A DNA stretch of 64,000 bases, from assembly GCF_014904705.1 (NCBI RefSeq), contig NZ_JACZCQ010000003.1, positions 620,001-684,000 on the forward strand. The letters are read 5' to 3'. Shown here piece after piece: positions 8,364-17,629 of this stretch. Numbering within the stretch: the stretch's first letter is position 1; the number at the start of each line of letters is the position of its first letter. Origin of the DNA: Nisaea sediminum (GTDB taxonomy: Bacteria > Pseudomonadota > Alphaproteobacteria > Thalassobaculales > Thalassobaculaceae). The position numbers and the translations under genes were made by a program. The notes beneath the pieces are model-generated. The model was not told where the DNA came from. It made no database searches and saw only the letters and a program-made list of their open reading frames with translations.

Positions 8364-10859
8364 ATGCTGAAACGTCTCACTCTCATCGTCGCGGCTCTGG
8401 CGCTGACCGTCCTCTTCACTTCCGGGTTTCCCAGCGGCTCCTCTGCGCAGACGTCTCCGTCCGAGACCGGCCAGAATACGCAGACCGATCCGCTTCGGAA
8501 GATCGCGCCGGAACAGATCAAGGACCTCGTCTCCACCCTGAAGGACGAGCAGGAGCGCAACGCGCTGATTTCCAAGCTCGAGGCCCTGATCGCGGTTTCG
8601 GAAGACAATTCGGTCGAACAGGAGGTCGACACCGGACTCGCGACGGCGATGTCGGATGTGGTCAAGGCAATCAGCGATTTCCTTCAGGAGGCGGTGACCC
8701 GGCTGTCGGTGGCCGCCCTCGCCCTGACGAACGTGAAGAGCCTGCTCCCCCTCATCAACGACCTGATGGCCGACCCCAAAGGGCTGCTTGCACTGGGCGA
8801 GTGGATCGGGATCATCGGCGGGATCGTCGCCATCGGACTGGTTGCCGTCCATATTCTTGGTCGCATCATTCGCCGCCCTCTCGACCGGATCGAAGCCTGG
8901 TCCGCAGAGGGGTCTCTGCTGCATAGCGCCGCCGCCGCGGTCCCGCTGTTGCTGCTTCGGGCTCTGAGGCCTTTGGTATTTTTCGCCGTCACCCAGCTGA
9001 TTTTGACGACCGTCGATTCAAGCAACGTACAACTCGCCGGGCGCGCCTTCGTCTTTGCCGTAGCGTCTCACCTCGTTTGTCTCGCCGTCGTCCATACGCT
9101 TCTGAAACCGGCCGGACTGCTCAGCAGGGCGATGGAAATCTCGCCGGGAACCGGCGCCTATCTGGGCGTCTGGGTGAATCGCGTCCTGGCGACCGGCATC
9201 TACGGTATTCTCGGCCTTCAGAGCGGCTATATCCTCGGCTTACCCTATGCGACCTTCCTGTTCCTCGAGAAGGTGGTCTACGGCGTCCTCTGGATCCTCA
9301 TGATCGCCTTCATCCTGCAGAACAGGGCCAGCGTCGCCCGGACGATCTCACACCGCTCCGACGGAACGACCCGCAATCCCTTCTGGTCTCTGCTCTCCGC
9401 GATCTGGCACCTGATCGCCATCGCCTACGTCACCGCCGGGCTGATCATGCTCATCTCGATGGGCGACAGCGGGTTCGTCAGGCTTGCCGAGATCGCTGCC
9501 TTCATGGTCGTCATCGTGGTCGTCTGGCGCGTCGCCTGGCTCGCCATCGATACGATCGGCCTCCGGCTGTTCTCGATCTCACGGGAGCTGACGGATCGTT
9601 TCCCGTCGCTCGAGCAACGCGCGAACCGCTACGTGCCGCATGTTCTCGGCGGGGCCCGCATCCTGATCTCGATCGCCGCGATCGGCGCGCTTCTGGAGAT
9701 CTGGGGCCTTCAGCTCTCGGCCTTCCTTGCCTCGGACAACGGCAAGATCCTGATCCGTGCCTTGGCGACCGTCGTTCTTGTCGGCGGCGGCGCGCTCATC
9801 GTCTCCGAACTGGTCGGCCTCTTCGTCGAGCGCCGGCTCAAGGTTTCGGAGGAGAACGGAACCCTCAGCGGCCGCGAACGGACCCTTCTGCCGCTTCTGC
9901 GGCGCGCCGTCGCCATCATCCTCGGCGTGCTCGCGATATTCGTGATCCTGTCCGAGATCGGTGTCGATATCACCCCGCTCCTCGCCGGTGCCGGCGTCGT
10001 CGGCCTCGCTGTCGGTTTCGGCTCGCAATCTCTGGTGAAGGACGTGATCTCCGGCGTCTTCCTGCTGATCGAAGACACCCTCAATGTCGGCGACTATATC
10101 GATGTCGGCGGCAAGACCGGGACGGTCGAGGCACTCAGCATCCGCACACTCCGTTTGCGCGACGTCGCCGGCGATCTGCACACCATTCCCTTCGGCAGCG
10201 TCGACGTGATCACCAATATGACCAAGGATTTCGCCTTCGCCCTGGTCGATGTCGGGGTCGCCTACCGCGAAGATGCCGATCTGGTCATGAAGCTGCTGAA
10301 CGAGATCGGCAACGAGTTGGTCGAGGACGAGAAGATCAAGGACTCGATCATCGGTCCGTTCGAGGTCGTCGGCGTTCAGGATCTCGCGGATTCCAGCGTC
10401 AATATCCGCACGCGCGTCAGGACGAAACCCGGATCGCAGTGGAATGTGCGGCGTGAGTTCCTGCGCCGCGTGAAGCGGCGCTTCGATGCCGAAGGCGTCG
10501 AGATTCCGTTCCCGCATCAGACGCTCTATTTCGGCGTCGACAAGGAGGGCGCCGCCCCGCCAGCCTTCGTCAAGGTTTCCCAGCAGACGCGCGAGCGTAA
10601 GACGGACACGGACGGCGCGGAAACCGGCAAGGGCGCCAACGGCTATTTCGAAACGGCCAATCCCGAAATGGCCGACGCGCAGGAAGCCCGCAACGCGGAC
10701 AAGCAGAGCCAGGAGGCGGAACGCCGCAAACGCGAGGAGGAGCGCGCCAAGGCGGCCGAGGAGGTCAAGGAAGCACAGGAAGATCTCGCGCACGACGACC
10801 CGGCGAAAATGGACGAGGACGACAGCGCTCGCTCCTCCGACAGGAAAAAGCCCGAATAG
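8364..10859 (+). CDS. Large MscS-family mechanosensitive channel
   Basis: 831 residues from ATG 8364, chosen because it gives a signal sequence (hydrophobic to about residue 22, then SSAQT). A periplasmic N-terminal region is followed by many membrane segments and the MscS core near residues 545-640, with the pore helix GVVGLAVGFGSQSLVKDV and beta-domain segment GDYIDVGGKTGTVEAL. The last ~90 residues are a highly charged Glu/Lys/Arg-rich tail, probably helical. The size and architecture resemble the large MscM/YbiO-like channels that release solutes on hypo-osmotic shock. Confidence 0.9.
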   Translation: MLKRLTLIVAALALTVLFTSGFPSGSSAQTSPSETGQNTQTDPLRKIAPEQIKDLVSTLKDEQERNALISKLEALIAVSEDNSVEQEVDTGLATAMSDVVKAISDFLQEAVTRLSVAALALTNVKSLLPLINDLMADPKGLLALGEWIGIIGGIVAIGLVAVHILGRIIRRPLDRIEAWSAEGSLLHSAAAAVPLLLLRALRPLVFFAVTQLILTTVDSSNVQLAGRAFVFAVASHLVCLAVVHTLLKPAGLLSRAMEISPGTGAYLGVWVNRVLATGIYGILGLQSGYILGLPYATFLFLEKVVYGVLWILMIAFILQNRASVARTISHRSDGTTRNPFWSLLSAIWHLIAIAYVTAGLIMLISMGDSGFVRLAEIAAFMVVIVVVWRVAWLAIDTIGLRLFSISRELTDRFPSLEQRANRYVPHVLGGARILISIAAIGALLEIWGLQLSAFLASDNGKILIRALATVVLVGGGALIVSELVGLFVERRLKVSEENGTLSGRERTLLPLLRRAVAIILGVLAIFVILSEIGVDITPLLAGAGVVGLAVGFGSQSLVKDVISGVFLLIEDTLNVGDYIDVGGKTGTVEALSIRTLRLRDVAGDLHTIPFGSVDVITNMTKDFAFALVDVGVAYREDADLVMKLLNEIGNELVEDEKIKDSIIGPFEVVGVQDLADSSVNIRTRVRTKPGSQWNVRREFLRRVKRRFDAEGVEIPFPHQTLYFGVDKEGAAPPAFVKVSQQTRERKTDTDGAETGKGANGYFETANPEMADAQEARNADKQSQEAERRKREEERAKAAEEVKEAQEDLAHDDPAKMDEDDSARSSDRKKPE

Positions 10860-10877
10860 GGCCCGGCCGGAATCGAT

Positions 10878-12056
10878 ATGCGCAAGTTCGATTGCCTGAT
10901 CGTCGGCGCGGGCGCGGCCGGCATGATGTGCGCCGCCGAAGCGGGCCGGCGCGGCCGTTCGGTGCTGCTCGTCGACCACGCGAAGGCCCCGGGCGAAAAG
11001 ATCCGGATTTCCGGCGGCGGGCGCTGCAATTTCACCAACCTGCGGACGGCGCCGGAAAACTTCCTTTCCGCCAATCCGCGCTTCTGCATCTCGGCGCTCC
11101 GCCGCTATACCCAGCGCGACTTCATCGCCCTCGTGGAGCGATACGGTATCGCCTATCACGAGAAGACCCTGGGGCAGCTCTTCTGCGATGAGTCCTCCAA
11201 ACAGATCGTCGAGATGCTGACGACGGAACTGCGCCAGGCGGGCGCGCGGCTTGAGCTCTCGACGTCGGTCGCGAGCATCGCCCGTCTCGGCAGCGGGTTT
11301 CGCGTCGGGCTGTCCTCCGGCGAAGTGGAAGCGTCCTCGCTCGTCATTGCCACCGGCGGCAAATCGATCCCGAAGATGGGCGCGACGGGTTTCGCCTACG
11401 GCGTCGCGGAACAGTTCGGCATCAGGGTGGTGCCGACCCGCCCCGGCCTCGTCCCTCTCACCTTCGATCCGGATACGCTCGAGCACCTGAAAGCGCTCTC
11501 CGGCATCTCGGTCGAGGCCGAGGTCTCTTGCGGAAAGATCCGCTTCGCCGAAGGTCTACTCTTCACCCATCGCGGTCTCAGCGGCCCTTCGATCCTGCAG
11601 ATCTCCTCCTACTGGCGCGAAGGCGAGGAAATCAGGATCGATCTCGCCCCGGGTTCCGAAGTCTCGGAGGTCCTGTTGAAGGCGAAGACAGACAATCCGA
11701 AGCAGGCGGTCCAGACCGCTCTCGCCGGCCTGCTGCCGAAACGCCTTGCTCTAGCGATCGCGGAAGAAGCCGGGACCCTCCGCCCGCTCGGCGATACCGG
11801 CGACAAGGCGCTCAGGGCACTGGGCGAGCGGGTCAACCGCTGGCGCGTGAAACCGGCCGGCTCCGAAGGCTACCGCACCGCCGAGGTCACTCTCGGCGGC
11901 ATCGACACCGCCGCGCTCGACCAGAAGACGATGGAGGTGAAAGCTGTCCCAGGCCTCTTTTTCGTCGGCGAGGCGGTGGACGTCACCGGCTGGCTCGGCG
12001 GCTACAATTTTCAGTGGGCCTGGTCCAGCGGCTGGAGTGCTGGACAGGCGGTCTAG
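10878..12056 (+). CDS. BaiN/HI0933-type flavoprotein (NAD(P)/FAD-dependent oxidoreductase)
   Basis: A 392-residue flavoprotein. The dinucleotide motif VGAGAAG is at the N-terminus, followed by GEKIRISGGGRCNFTN, the hallmark of the HI0933/YhiN/BaiN family, and a C-terminal FAD motif with GEAVDVTGWLGGYNFQWAWSSG. Length is normal. The biochemical role of most members is unknown. It lies 18 bases after the MscS gene, so it may be read through with it. A possible promoter and operator for the next operon follow its stop. Confidence 0.87.
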   Translation: MRKFDCLIVGAGAAGMMCAAEAGRRGRSVLLVDHAKAPGEKIRISGGGRCNFTNLRTAPENFLSANPRFCISALRRYTQRDFIALVERYGIAYHEKTLGQLFCDESSKQIVEMLTTELRQAGARLELSTSVASIARLGSGFRVGLSSGEVEASSLVIATGGKSIPKMGATGFAYGVAEQFGIRVVPTRPGLVPLTFDPDTLEHLKALSGISVEAEVSCGKIRFAEGLLFTHRGLSGPSILQISSYWREGEEIRIDLAPGSEVSEVLLKAKTDNPKQAVQTALAGLLPKRLALAIAEEAGTLRPLGDTGDKALRALGERVNRWRVKPAGSEGYRTAEVTLGGIDTAALDQKTMEVKAVPGLFFVGEAVDVTGWLGGYNFQWAWSSGWSAGQAV

Positions 12057-12104
12057 GCCTCCAACGGTCGATCCGATACCTACACGGAAAAAGTGACGGA
12101 AAAC

Positions 12105-12143
12105 CGGAATACGTTTTGCGTATTCCGAATTACTTCTTATATT
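12105..12143 (+). promoter_or_regulatory. Candidate promoter with palindromic operator, upstream of pspA-like/yqiJ/flotillin operon
   Basis: A perfect inverted repeat CGGAATACG (12105-12113) and CGTATTCCG (12119-12127) is separated by TTTTG. A sigma-70-like promoter overlaps it: TTGCGT at 12116-12121 and TATATT at 12138-12143 with a 16-base spacer. The repeat covers the -35, as expected of a repressor site. It could instead form a stem-loop ending the upstream gene, but there is no T tract after it. The first codon of the operon is about 40 bases downstream of the -10. Confidence 0.5.
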
Positions 12144-12181
12144 CATGGCAGGGAATATAAAGGGTCCGGAGAATTCGCCTG

Positions 12182-13360
12182 ATGGTTCGGGACAACCAAC
12201 AAGCGGTACTGGCAATACTGAGACTGACAGCAAGCGAAAGCGCTTCCAAGGCATTTCGCGAATTGCGCCGCCGCATCGCTACAGGCGTTGCACGGGTCAT
12301 GAACGACCCGGTGATCGAACAGACACGCAGCCAGGTCCGCGTGCTTGGGGAAGTCTATCAAAGCCTGCGCGACTCCGGTGTCCCGTCCCAATATGCCGGC
12401 CCCTGCGTCGCCGTCGCCCTCAAGCGGCTGGCAAGTGGACTCGGCCCACCCGAGGAATCCGGTTTTTCCATTCCCCTCGATGCCAAGGGATTCGCGCTGA
12501 AGAGCGTCGACACGGTCTCCGTAGCGACCGTCGACGGGCGTGTCCTCTGCAGCTTTGTCCATGAGGGATACGAAAACAGTAATGCCGTGACGGTAGGGCG
12601 TGGAGAGCTCACCGAAATCGACGGCATCTGGTTCCTCAGACAGATCACCTCCATCGAAACAAAACATCTGCTTCAGCCAAGGAGTAACGACATGAGCGAG
12701 AACATGATGAGCCGGGTGAGCCGGCTGATTGCCGGCCTCGGATCCGCGGTCATCGACGCCGCGGAACAGAGCGCACCAATCGCAACCTTGCGCGAGAACG
12801 TTCGCCAGCTCGAGAAGGAACGGGAAAACGTTCGCAACGACGTCGGCCGCCTCGAAGCCGAGCGGGTCCGCATCCGTCGCAGGGTCGGACAGCTCGAAGC
12901 CGAGGATATGGCGCTGGACGAGAAGATCCGCGTCGCGATCGAGGAAGGGCGGGATGAGCTGGCGGCACGCGGCCTCGGACGTCAGGAAGATATCGTAGCC
13001 CAGCTCGATCCCTTGAAACTGCGTCAGGCCGAACTCGAAGCCGAGATTGAGGAAGGCAAGCGGGCCCTGAACGCCCTTGGTGCCACGATCCGCGATCTTG
13101 AGTCGGAAATCTCCGCTTTCGAGGCGAGCGAGCGCAGCGCCGGCGGTACAGACCAGGGAATGAGAACAAATCTCTCGCCGGCGCAGCGGGCCGAGCGGGC
13201 GGCCGACCGGGCGATGTCCGTGTCCGCACGCATCACGGGCGTACCCAAGGATAACGGGGCAAACGACACCGACCTCGCCGAACTTGACGACCTGGTTCGC
13301 AAGAAGCGCATTCAGGACAAGCTCGCTGCCCTCAAGAAAGACATCGCGGCGGGCTCATGA
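12182..13360 (+). CDS. PspA/IM30-like coiled-coil protein fused to an unrecognised N-terminal domain
   Basis: A 392-residue protein. Residues ~171-320 form a long, heptad-like, Glu/Arg-rich coiled coil typical of PspA/IM30 proteins, starting at MSENMMSRVSRLIAGLGS, which looks like a genuine PspA N-terminus. Residues 1-165 are a separate globular domain that I do not recognise. An in-frame ATG at 12692 has a perfect ribosome-binding site, so a 222-residue PspA-only product is likely as well. The stop overlaps the next gene's ATG (ATGA). The neighbours (YqiJ-like and flotillin) match the membrane-fluidity/stress operons in which PspA-like proteins occur. Confidence 0.8.
   Translation: MVRDNQQAVLAILRLTASESASKAFRELRRRIATGVARVMNDPVIEQTRSQVRVLGEVYQSLRDSGVPSQYAGPCVAVALKRLASGLGPPEESGFSIPLDAKGFALKSVDTVSVATVDGRVLCSFVHEGYENSNAVTVGRGELTEIDGIWFLRQITSIETKHLLQPRSNDMSENMMSRVSRLIAGLGSAVIDAAEQSAPIATLRENVRQLEKERENVRNDVGRLEAERVRIRRRVGQLEAEDMALDEKIRVAIEEGRDELAARGLGRQEDIVAQLDPLKLRQAELEAEIEEGKRALNALGATIRDLESEISAFEASERSAGGTDQGMRTNLSPAQRAERAADRAMSVSARITGVPKDNGANDTDLAELDDLVRKKRIQDKLAALKKDIAAGS
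12679..12694 (+). promoter_or_regulatory. Internal ribosome-binding site and in-frame start
   Basis: AAGGAG at 12679-12684 lies seven bases before an in-frame ATG at 12692, a much better site than the one preceding the long ORF's start at 12182. It would start translation exactly at the PspA-like part. It may be a relic of two formerly separate genes or a working second start. Confidence 0.6.
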
Positions 13361-14073
13361 ACTGGGAGCTGCTGCTCAGTCCCGAAGCGCGTCCCTTCGC
13401 CGTAACTCTTGGCATCGGATTGGGACTCTGCCTGATCGAGATCGTCACATTCTTCGTCGGCTTTTCGCTGTCGGAAATGGTGGAGGGCTTCTTCAGCGGC
13501 TCGCCGGATCTCGATATCGATGCGGATGTCGATGCAGATATCGACGCGGATGCGGACGGCACCGGGGGCGAGGGCATCATCTCCTCGGCCTTCGGCCTGC
13601 TCAATCCGAGCCGTGTGCCTTTCGGGATGTGGCTGATCCTGGCGTTGCTGTCGTATGGCACAGTCGGGTTCGTCGGGCAGTCCGTCTTCGCAGCCGTACT
13701 GGCCCCACTGCCTGCGCTCATCGCCGGTACGGCCGCGCTCTTCGCGGCGCTACCGGTGATCCGCATTCTTAGTCAGGGACTCGGAGCCATCCTGCCCGAC
13801 GATCACTCCGAAGCGATCACGCCTGGAGAGCTTGTCGGCCATGTCGGAACTCTATCCGTCGGGCCCGCCGAAGCCGCAAGCCCTGGACGCGCTGTTGTTC
13901 GCGACAAGTACGGAAACCCTCACAACGTCCGTGTCGTTCCCGCCGAGGACGGAACGGTGCTCCAGATCGCCGAACAGGTTCTGCTCGTCGACCTGCGCAG
14001 CGATGGTGTGTTTCGCGCCAGTCCGGCACCCGAACACCTGATCGACCGCAAGGCGTCCGATGCCGATAGATAA
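13357..14073 (+). CDS. YqiJ-like membrane protein with C-terminal OB fold
   Basis: A 238-residue protein with an N-terminal membrane segment, a strictly alternating acidic stretch (DIDADVDADIDADAD, about residues 54-68), a second hydrophobic block (about 85-140) and a soluble C-terminal OB-like/NfeD-type domain (about 150-225, with GHVGTL and VVRDKYGNPHNVRV). This is the layout of YqiJ, the partner of the flotillin YqiK. Its ATG overlaps the stop of the PspA-like gene. The acidic repeat might bind divalent cations, but that is inference. Confidence 0.78.
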   Translation: MNWELLLSPEARPFAVTLGIGLGLCLIEIVTFFVGFSLSEMVEGFFSGSPDLDIDADVDADIDADADGTGGEGIISSAFGLLNPSRVPFGMWLILALLSYGTVGFVGQSVFAAVLAPLPALIAGTAALFAALPVIRILSQGLGAILPDDHSEAITPGELVGHVGTLSVGPAEAASPGRAVVRDKYGNPHNVRVVPAEDGTVLQIAEQVLLVDLRSDGVFRASPAPEHLIDRKASDADR

Positions 14074-14125
14074 TTGGAATAACGCAGAAAATGACTTCAG
14101 TTGGGGACATTCAGAGGAACTCACA

Positions 14126-15862
14126 ATGGGAAGCATGATCGACTCCCTCATCAGCACTGCAACGCCAATCTTGGCCGGCATCGTCGTCGTCCTCGCCTTT
14201 GGCATCATGTTCACGCAATTTTACCGGCGCGCTTCCCCGGAACGGGCGTTCGTCCGCACCGGACTGAAAGGCGCCAAGGCGTTCATTTCCGGCGGCGGCC
14301 TGGTCCTGCCGATCATTCATGAAATCCGTTACGTCAATCTCCGCACTCTGAAGCTGCTGGTCGACCGGCGCGGCGGCGATGCGATGATCACCAACGACAA
14401 CCGGCGCGCCGACGTGCAGGCCGAGTTCTATGTCCGCGTCAGCCCGACCGACGATGCCGTGCGCACCGCCGCCCGGACGCTGGGCGAGCGCACGCTCGAG
14501 CCGGAACGGCTGAAGGAGCTGATCGAGGGCAAGTTCATCGACGGCCTCCGTTCCGTCGCCGCCACCATGTCCCTGCAGCAGCTGCACGAGAAGCGGACCG
14601 ATTTCGTCAAGGAGGTGCAGAACACCGTCGCGGCCGACCTCGAGCAGAACGGCCTCGAGCTGGAGAGTGTGTCCCTCACCTATCTCGACCAGACCGACAT
14701 CACCTTCCTTGATCCGAACAACACCTTCGACGCCAAGGGCCTGACGCTCCTGACAAAAGAAACCGAGGAGAAGAAGCGCGAACGCAACCAGATCGAGGAA
14801 ATGACGCGCGTCGATATCGCCAGCCGCAAGGCCGATGCCGACAAGCAGGAATTCACCATCAACCAGGACAGGGCCGAGGCCGAGGCCGCGGCTAAGGCGC
14901 AGATCGCGCGCAAGCAGTCCGAGGCCGACGCGACCGAAGCCGAGGCCAAGGCCGAAGCCGAGCGCCGCTCCCAGGAAGCCTCGGTGATGGCGAACCGGAA
15001 GATCAAGGCGGCGGAGATCGCCAGCCAGCAGGAAATCGAGGCGGCGGAAATCGCCAAGAAGCGCGAGATCGATATCGCCGAGCAAGAGGCGCAGATCACG
15101 CTGGCGGAAAAATCCAAGGCCGTGAGCCAGGCGGAAGCCGAAGCACAGATCGCGCGCGCCGAACAGGTGAAGGCCGAGGAAGCGGTGATCACCGAGCGGC
15201 AACGCGCCGAAGCCACCCGCGTCAAGGAGATCGCGGTCATCAAAGCGACCGAGGAAGCCGAGGTCCAGGCCACCGGCGTTCGCGTCTCCGCTCAAGCGGA
15301 GAAAGACGCCTCCGTCGACCTCGCCGATGCGATCCGGATCGAGACCGATGCGAAGGCCGGGCAGATCGAGCGCCTCGGTCAGGCCGAGAAGAGCCGCCTC
15401 TTGTCGGAGGCGGAAGGCCGCGAAGCCCAGATCCGGGCGGAAAACCAGCTTTCCTCGCAGATCATCGAATACCGTCTGCGCGAGGAAACCATCCGTGTCC
15501 TACCGGTCATCATGGCGGAAGCGGTCAAGCCGGCGGAGAAGATCTCCAACATCTCGATCGTCGACATGAACGGTCTTGGTGTCGGCGGCTCGGGCGGCGA
15601 GGCCGTCGCGGCGGGCGGCGGACTGCCCGACCAAGTTCTCGGAGCCGTACTGCGGCATCGCGCCTTTGCCCCCTTCGTCGACCATATGCTGAAGGAATCC
15701 GGGCTCTCGGTCGTCGGACCGGACGGAAGCCCTCTCGGCCTGCAGGAATTCCTCGAGAAGTCGGCTACGGCCGTCGCAGAGAAACCCGGCGACGCTCCGG
15801 TTCCGGCGATGCAGCCTGCGGCTCTCGACACCTCCGGCACCGCCGAAGCCGCACCGGAGTAA
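14126..15862 (+). CDS. Flotillin-family protein (YqiK type)
   Basis: 578 residues from ATG 14126, chosen because GAGGA sits just upstream; an upstream in-frame start would overlap the previous gene. One N-terminal membrane anchor is followed by an SPFH/band-7 domain (about 30-200), a long Ala/Glu/Lys-rich helical region (about 215-460) and a C-terminal flotillin tail with VLPVIMAEAVKPAEKI. Flotillins form membrane microdomain scaffolds. It is the last gene of the PspA-like/YqiJ-like operon and ends at a strong hairpin. Confidence 0.88.
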   Translation: MGSMIDSLISTATPILAGIVVVLAFGIMFTQFYRRASPERAFVRTGLKGAKAFISGGGLVLPIIHEIRYVNLRTLKLLVDRRGGDAMITNDNRRADVQAEFYVRVSPTDDAVRTAARTLGERTLEPERLKELIEGKFIDGLRSVAATMSLQQLHEKRTDFVKEVQNTVAADLEQNGLELESVSLTYLDQTDITFLDPNNTFDAKGLTLLTKETEEKKRERNQIEEMTRVDIASRKADADKQEFTINQDRAEAEAAAKAQIARKQSEADATEAEAKAEAERRSQEASVMANRKIKAAEIASQQEIEAAEIAKKREIDIAEQEAQITLAEKSKAVSQAEAEAQIARAEQVKAEEAVITERQRAEATRVKEIAVIKATEEAEVQATGVRVSAQAEKDASVDLADAIRIETDAKAGQIERLGQAEKSRLLSEAEGREAQIRAENQLSSQIIEYRLREETIRVLPVIMAEAVKPAEKISNISIVDMNGLGVGGSGGEAVAAGGGLPDQVLGAVLRHRAFAPFVDHMLKESGLSVVGPDGSPLGLQEFLEKSATAVAEKPGDAPVPAMQPAALDTSGTAEAAPE

Positions 15863-15882
15863 GCGGTACCTTTACCCGACAG

Positions 15883-15909
15883 GAGCCGGCTGCCTCAGGC
15901 AGCCGGCTC
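15883..15909. terminator. Bidirectional hairpin between convergent flotillin and MFS genes
   Basis: A perfect 12-base inverted repeat (GAGCCGGCTGCC / GGCAGCCGGCTC) has a TCA loop that is itself the stop codon of the MFS gene on the minus strand. There is no clear T tract on either side. The position between convergent genes supports a terminator role. Confidence 0.55.
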
Positions 15910-17142
15910 TTCCCGCATCACGCGGCGGATCACAAGCAGGCCTCCCGGCAGCGCCAGACAGATCCCCCTCAGCACCCAGAGGCTGGCCGTAAAGCCGCCT
16001 GTCACGTCGTGGATCACCCCGATCGCGACCGGGCCCGAGACCCCGCCGATCTCCGCCGCTGAGAAGAACAGCCCGCCAGCCGATCCCGCATTCTTTGAAC
16101 CAACGCCGCGCGCCTCGACGAGGAACAGAAGCGCGATGGTCATCATCGAACCGCGCGCGAGGCCCTGGCAGACCAGCGCGACGAAGAGCCCCGGCCCCTC
16201 GCCCAGCTGCAGCAGGAGGGTGCAGGCGCCCGCCAGCACGAAGAGGCCGCCGAGGATCGCAGCGCGCCGTTCCGGCGTCGCGAGGCGCGGGATGGTGAGC
16301 GAGCCGAAAACCCCGACCACCGTCGGCAAGGCTGCCCAGTAGCCGGCCTCGACCGCGCTCATGCCGCTCGATTTCAGAATTTCCGGCAGCCAGTTGTTGG
16401 TGCCGTGATTGAAGAAGAAGATACCGACGCTCATGGCAAGGATGATCCGCACCACCGGGTTCGCCATCAGGTCCTTGAAAACTTCGATCTGGGAGCGCCT
16501 CGGCGCCGCCTTTTCCGCCGCCTCGCGGGCGCGGGCCTCGGCATGCTGGGCGATCAGCAGCCAGATCAGGCCGGAAGCGGCGGTGATCAGGGCGTAGTCC
16601 GTCACCACCATGCGCCAGTCGCCACCGTGGAGCGGCAGCACCACGGCGTTGGTCAGGCTGAGCGAGAGGATGCCGCCCATCGCCGGCCCGGTGATGTAGA
16701 TCCCCATGGCGAAGCCGCGTTCCTTGCCCTCGAACCATTCGGCGATGATCTTCGGCGCGCCGATGGAGATCAGCGGGCCACCAAAACCGAAGATGCCGAC
16801 AGCGAGGAACAAGGTCAGGTGGTCGACGGCGGCCGCGCGCGCGAGGCCCGAGACCGCCATGATGACCGCCGCGAGCAGCAGCGCCTTCCGCGCGCCGATC
16901 CGGTCGAGCAGGATACCGCAGGGCACAGCGGCACCGATATAGACGAAGGGCCAGGCGCCCAGCACGGTTCCCATCGCGCCGTGGCTGAGGCCGAGATCGC
17001 TCGTGATCGGGCCGACCATCGGCGCCAACGCGCTGATCGTCAGGCCGAAGGCGAAATAGATCAGCCAGACGCCGAACAGCATGGCCCAGCGATAAGGATG
17101 CGGGGCCGGTGCCGCCTCGGCGGAGATATGGGGCTCTGACAC
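15895..17142 (-). CDS. MFS transporter
   Basis: A 415-residue major facilitator with twelve likely membrane segments in two halves around a short charged central loop (EARAREAAEKAAPRRSQ, about residue 200). Features such as LDRIGARKALL after helix 2 are usual for MFS. The start is a GTG at 17142. The arrangement resembles oxalate/formate or monocarboxylate-type carriers, but no substrate can be assigned. It stands alone, divergent from nothing obvious. Confidence 0.82.
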   Translation of the reverse strand: MSEPHISAEAAPAPHPYRWAMLFGVWLIYFAFGLTISALAPMVGPITSDLGLSHGAMGTVLGAWPFVYIGAAVPCGILLDRIGARKALLLAAVIMAVSGLARAAAVDHLTLFLAVGIFGFGGPLISIGAPKIIAEWFEGKERGFAMGIYITGPAMGGILSLSLTNAVVLPLHGGDWRMVVTDYALITAASGLIWLLIAQHAEARAREAAEKAAPRRSQIEVFKDLMANPVVRIILAMSVGIFFFNHGTNNWLPEILKSSGMSAVEAGYWAALPTVVGVFGSLTIPRLATPERRAAILGGLFVLAGACTLLLQLGEGPGLFVALVCQGLARGSMMTIALLFLVEARGVGSKNAGSAGGLFFSAAEIGGVSGPVAIGVIHDVTGGFTASLWVLRGICLALPGGLLVIRRVMREEPAA

Positions 17143-17223
17143 GGGATCGGGCTCAAGCGGCTGTGACTGCGACCGGTGAAGAGTACGGCGCGCTGCGGAA
17201 AGCGCACAAGTGCCCGAAAGGCT

Positions 17224-17541
17224 TCAGGTCCTGTCGAGAATCTTCTTCATTCCCTGCGCCGCGAGGCGGAGATTGCGGGCCATCTGCTCCATCTCCTTGC
17301 GCTGGCGGTAGGTCAGGTCGTCGAAGCGGAGCGCGAACTCGATGCCGTCCGCACGGTCCTCGAGCCGCTTCAGGCGCACGTCGTCCTGCACCACCTCGCG
17401 CTTGCGCTTGGCATTCAGCACCGGCGTCTCGACCTTCCAGCGCCGGTAATAGCGCTGTTTCTGGCTTTCCGAGAGCGTCTCGTAGAGAGCGGAGATGTCG
17501 TCTATCGAGAGCTGGTGGCGGGTGATGCGGCGGCGACTCAT
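17224..17541 (-). CDS. Conserved-looking hypothetical protein, charged and helical
   Basis: 105 residues from ATG 17541 (MSRRRITRHQL). An upstream frame extension exists but overlaps the amidase gene region and looks non-coding. The protein is rich in Arg, Lys and Glu and predicted mostly helical, with no cysteine cluster and no membrane segment. I do not recognise the family. It follows the amidase gene on the same strand, 88 bases after its stop, so it may be co-transcribed. Confidence 0.55.
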   Translation of the reverse strand: MSRRRITRHQLSIDDISALYETLSESQKQRYYRRWKVETPVLNAKRKREVVQDDVRLKRLEDRADGIEFALRFDDLTYRQRKEMEQMARNLRLAAQGMKKILDRT

Positions 17542-17629
17542 GGACGTGATTATGAGGCGGACATCGGCGCCCTCACAAGCGCCGATCCGCCCGTTGACGA
17601 ACTCGCGATCCGGCGTGAAGGGCGCCCCC

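Noticed and set aside
9579-11486. 635-codon minus-strand ORF opposite the MscS and BaiN genes
   Set aside because: Spans two clear plus-strand genes and has no recognisable domain.
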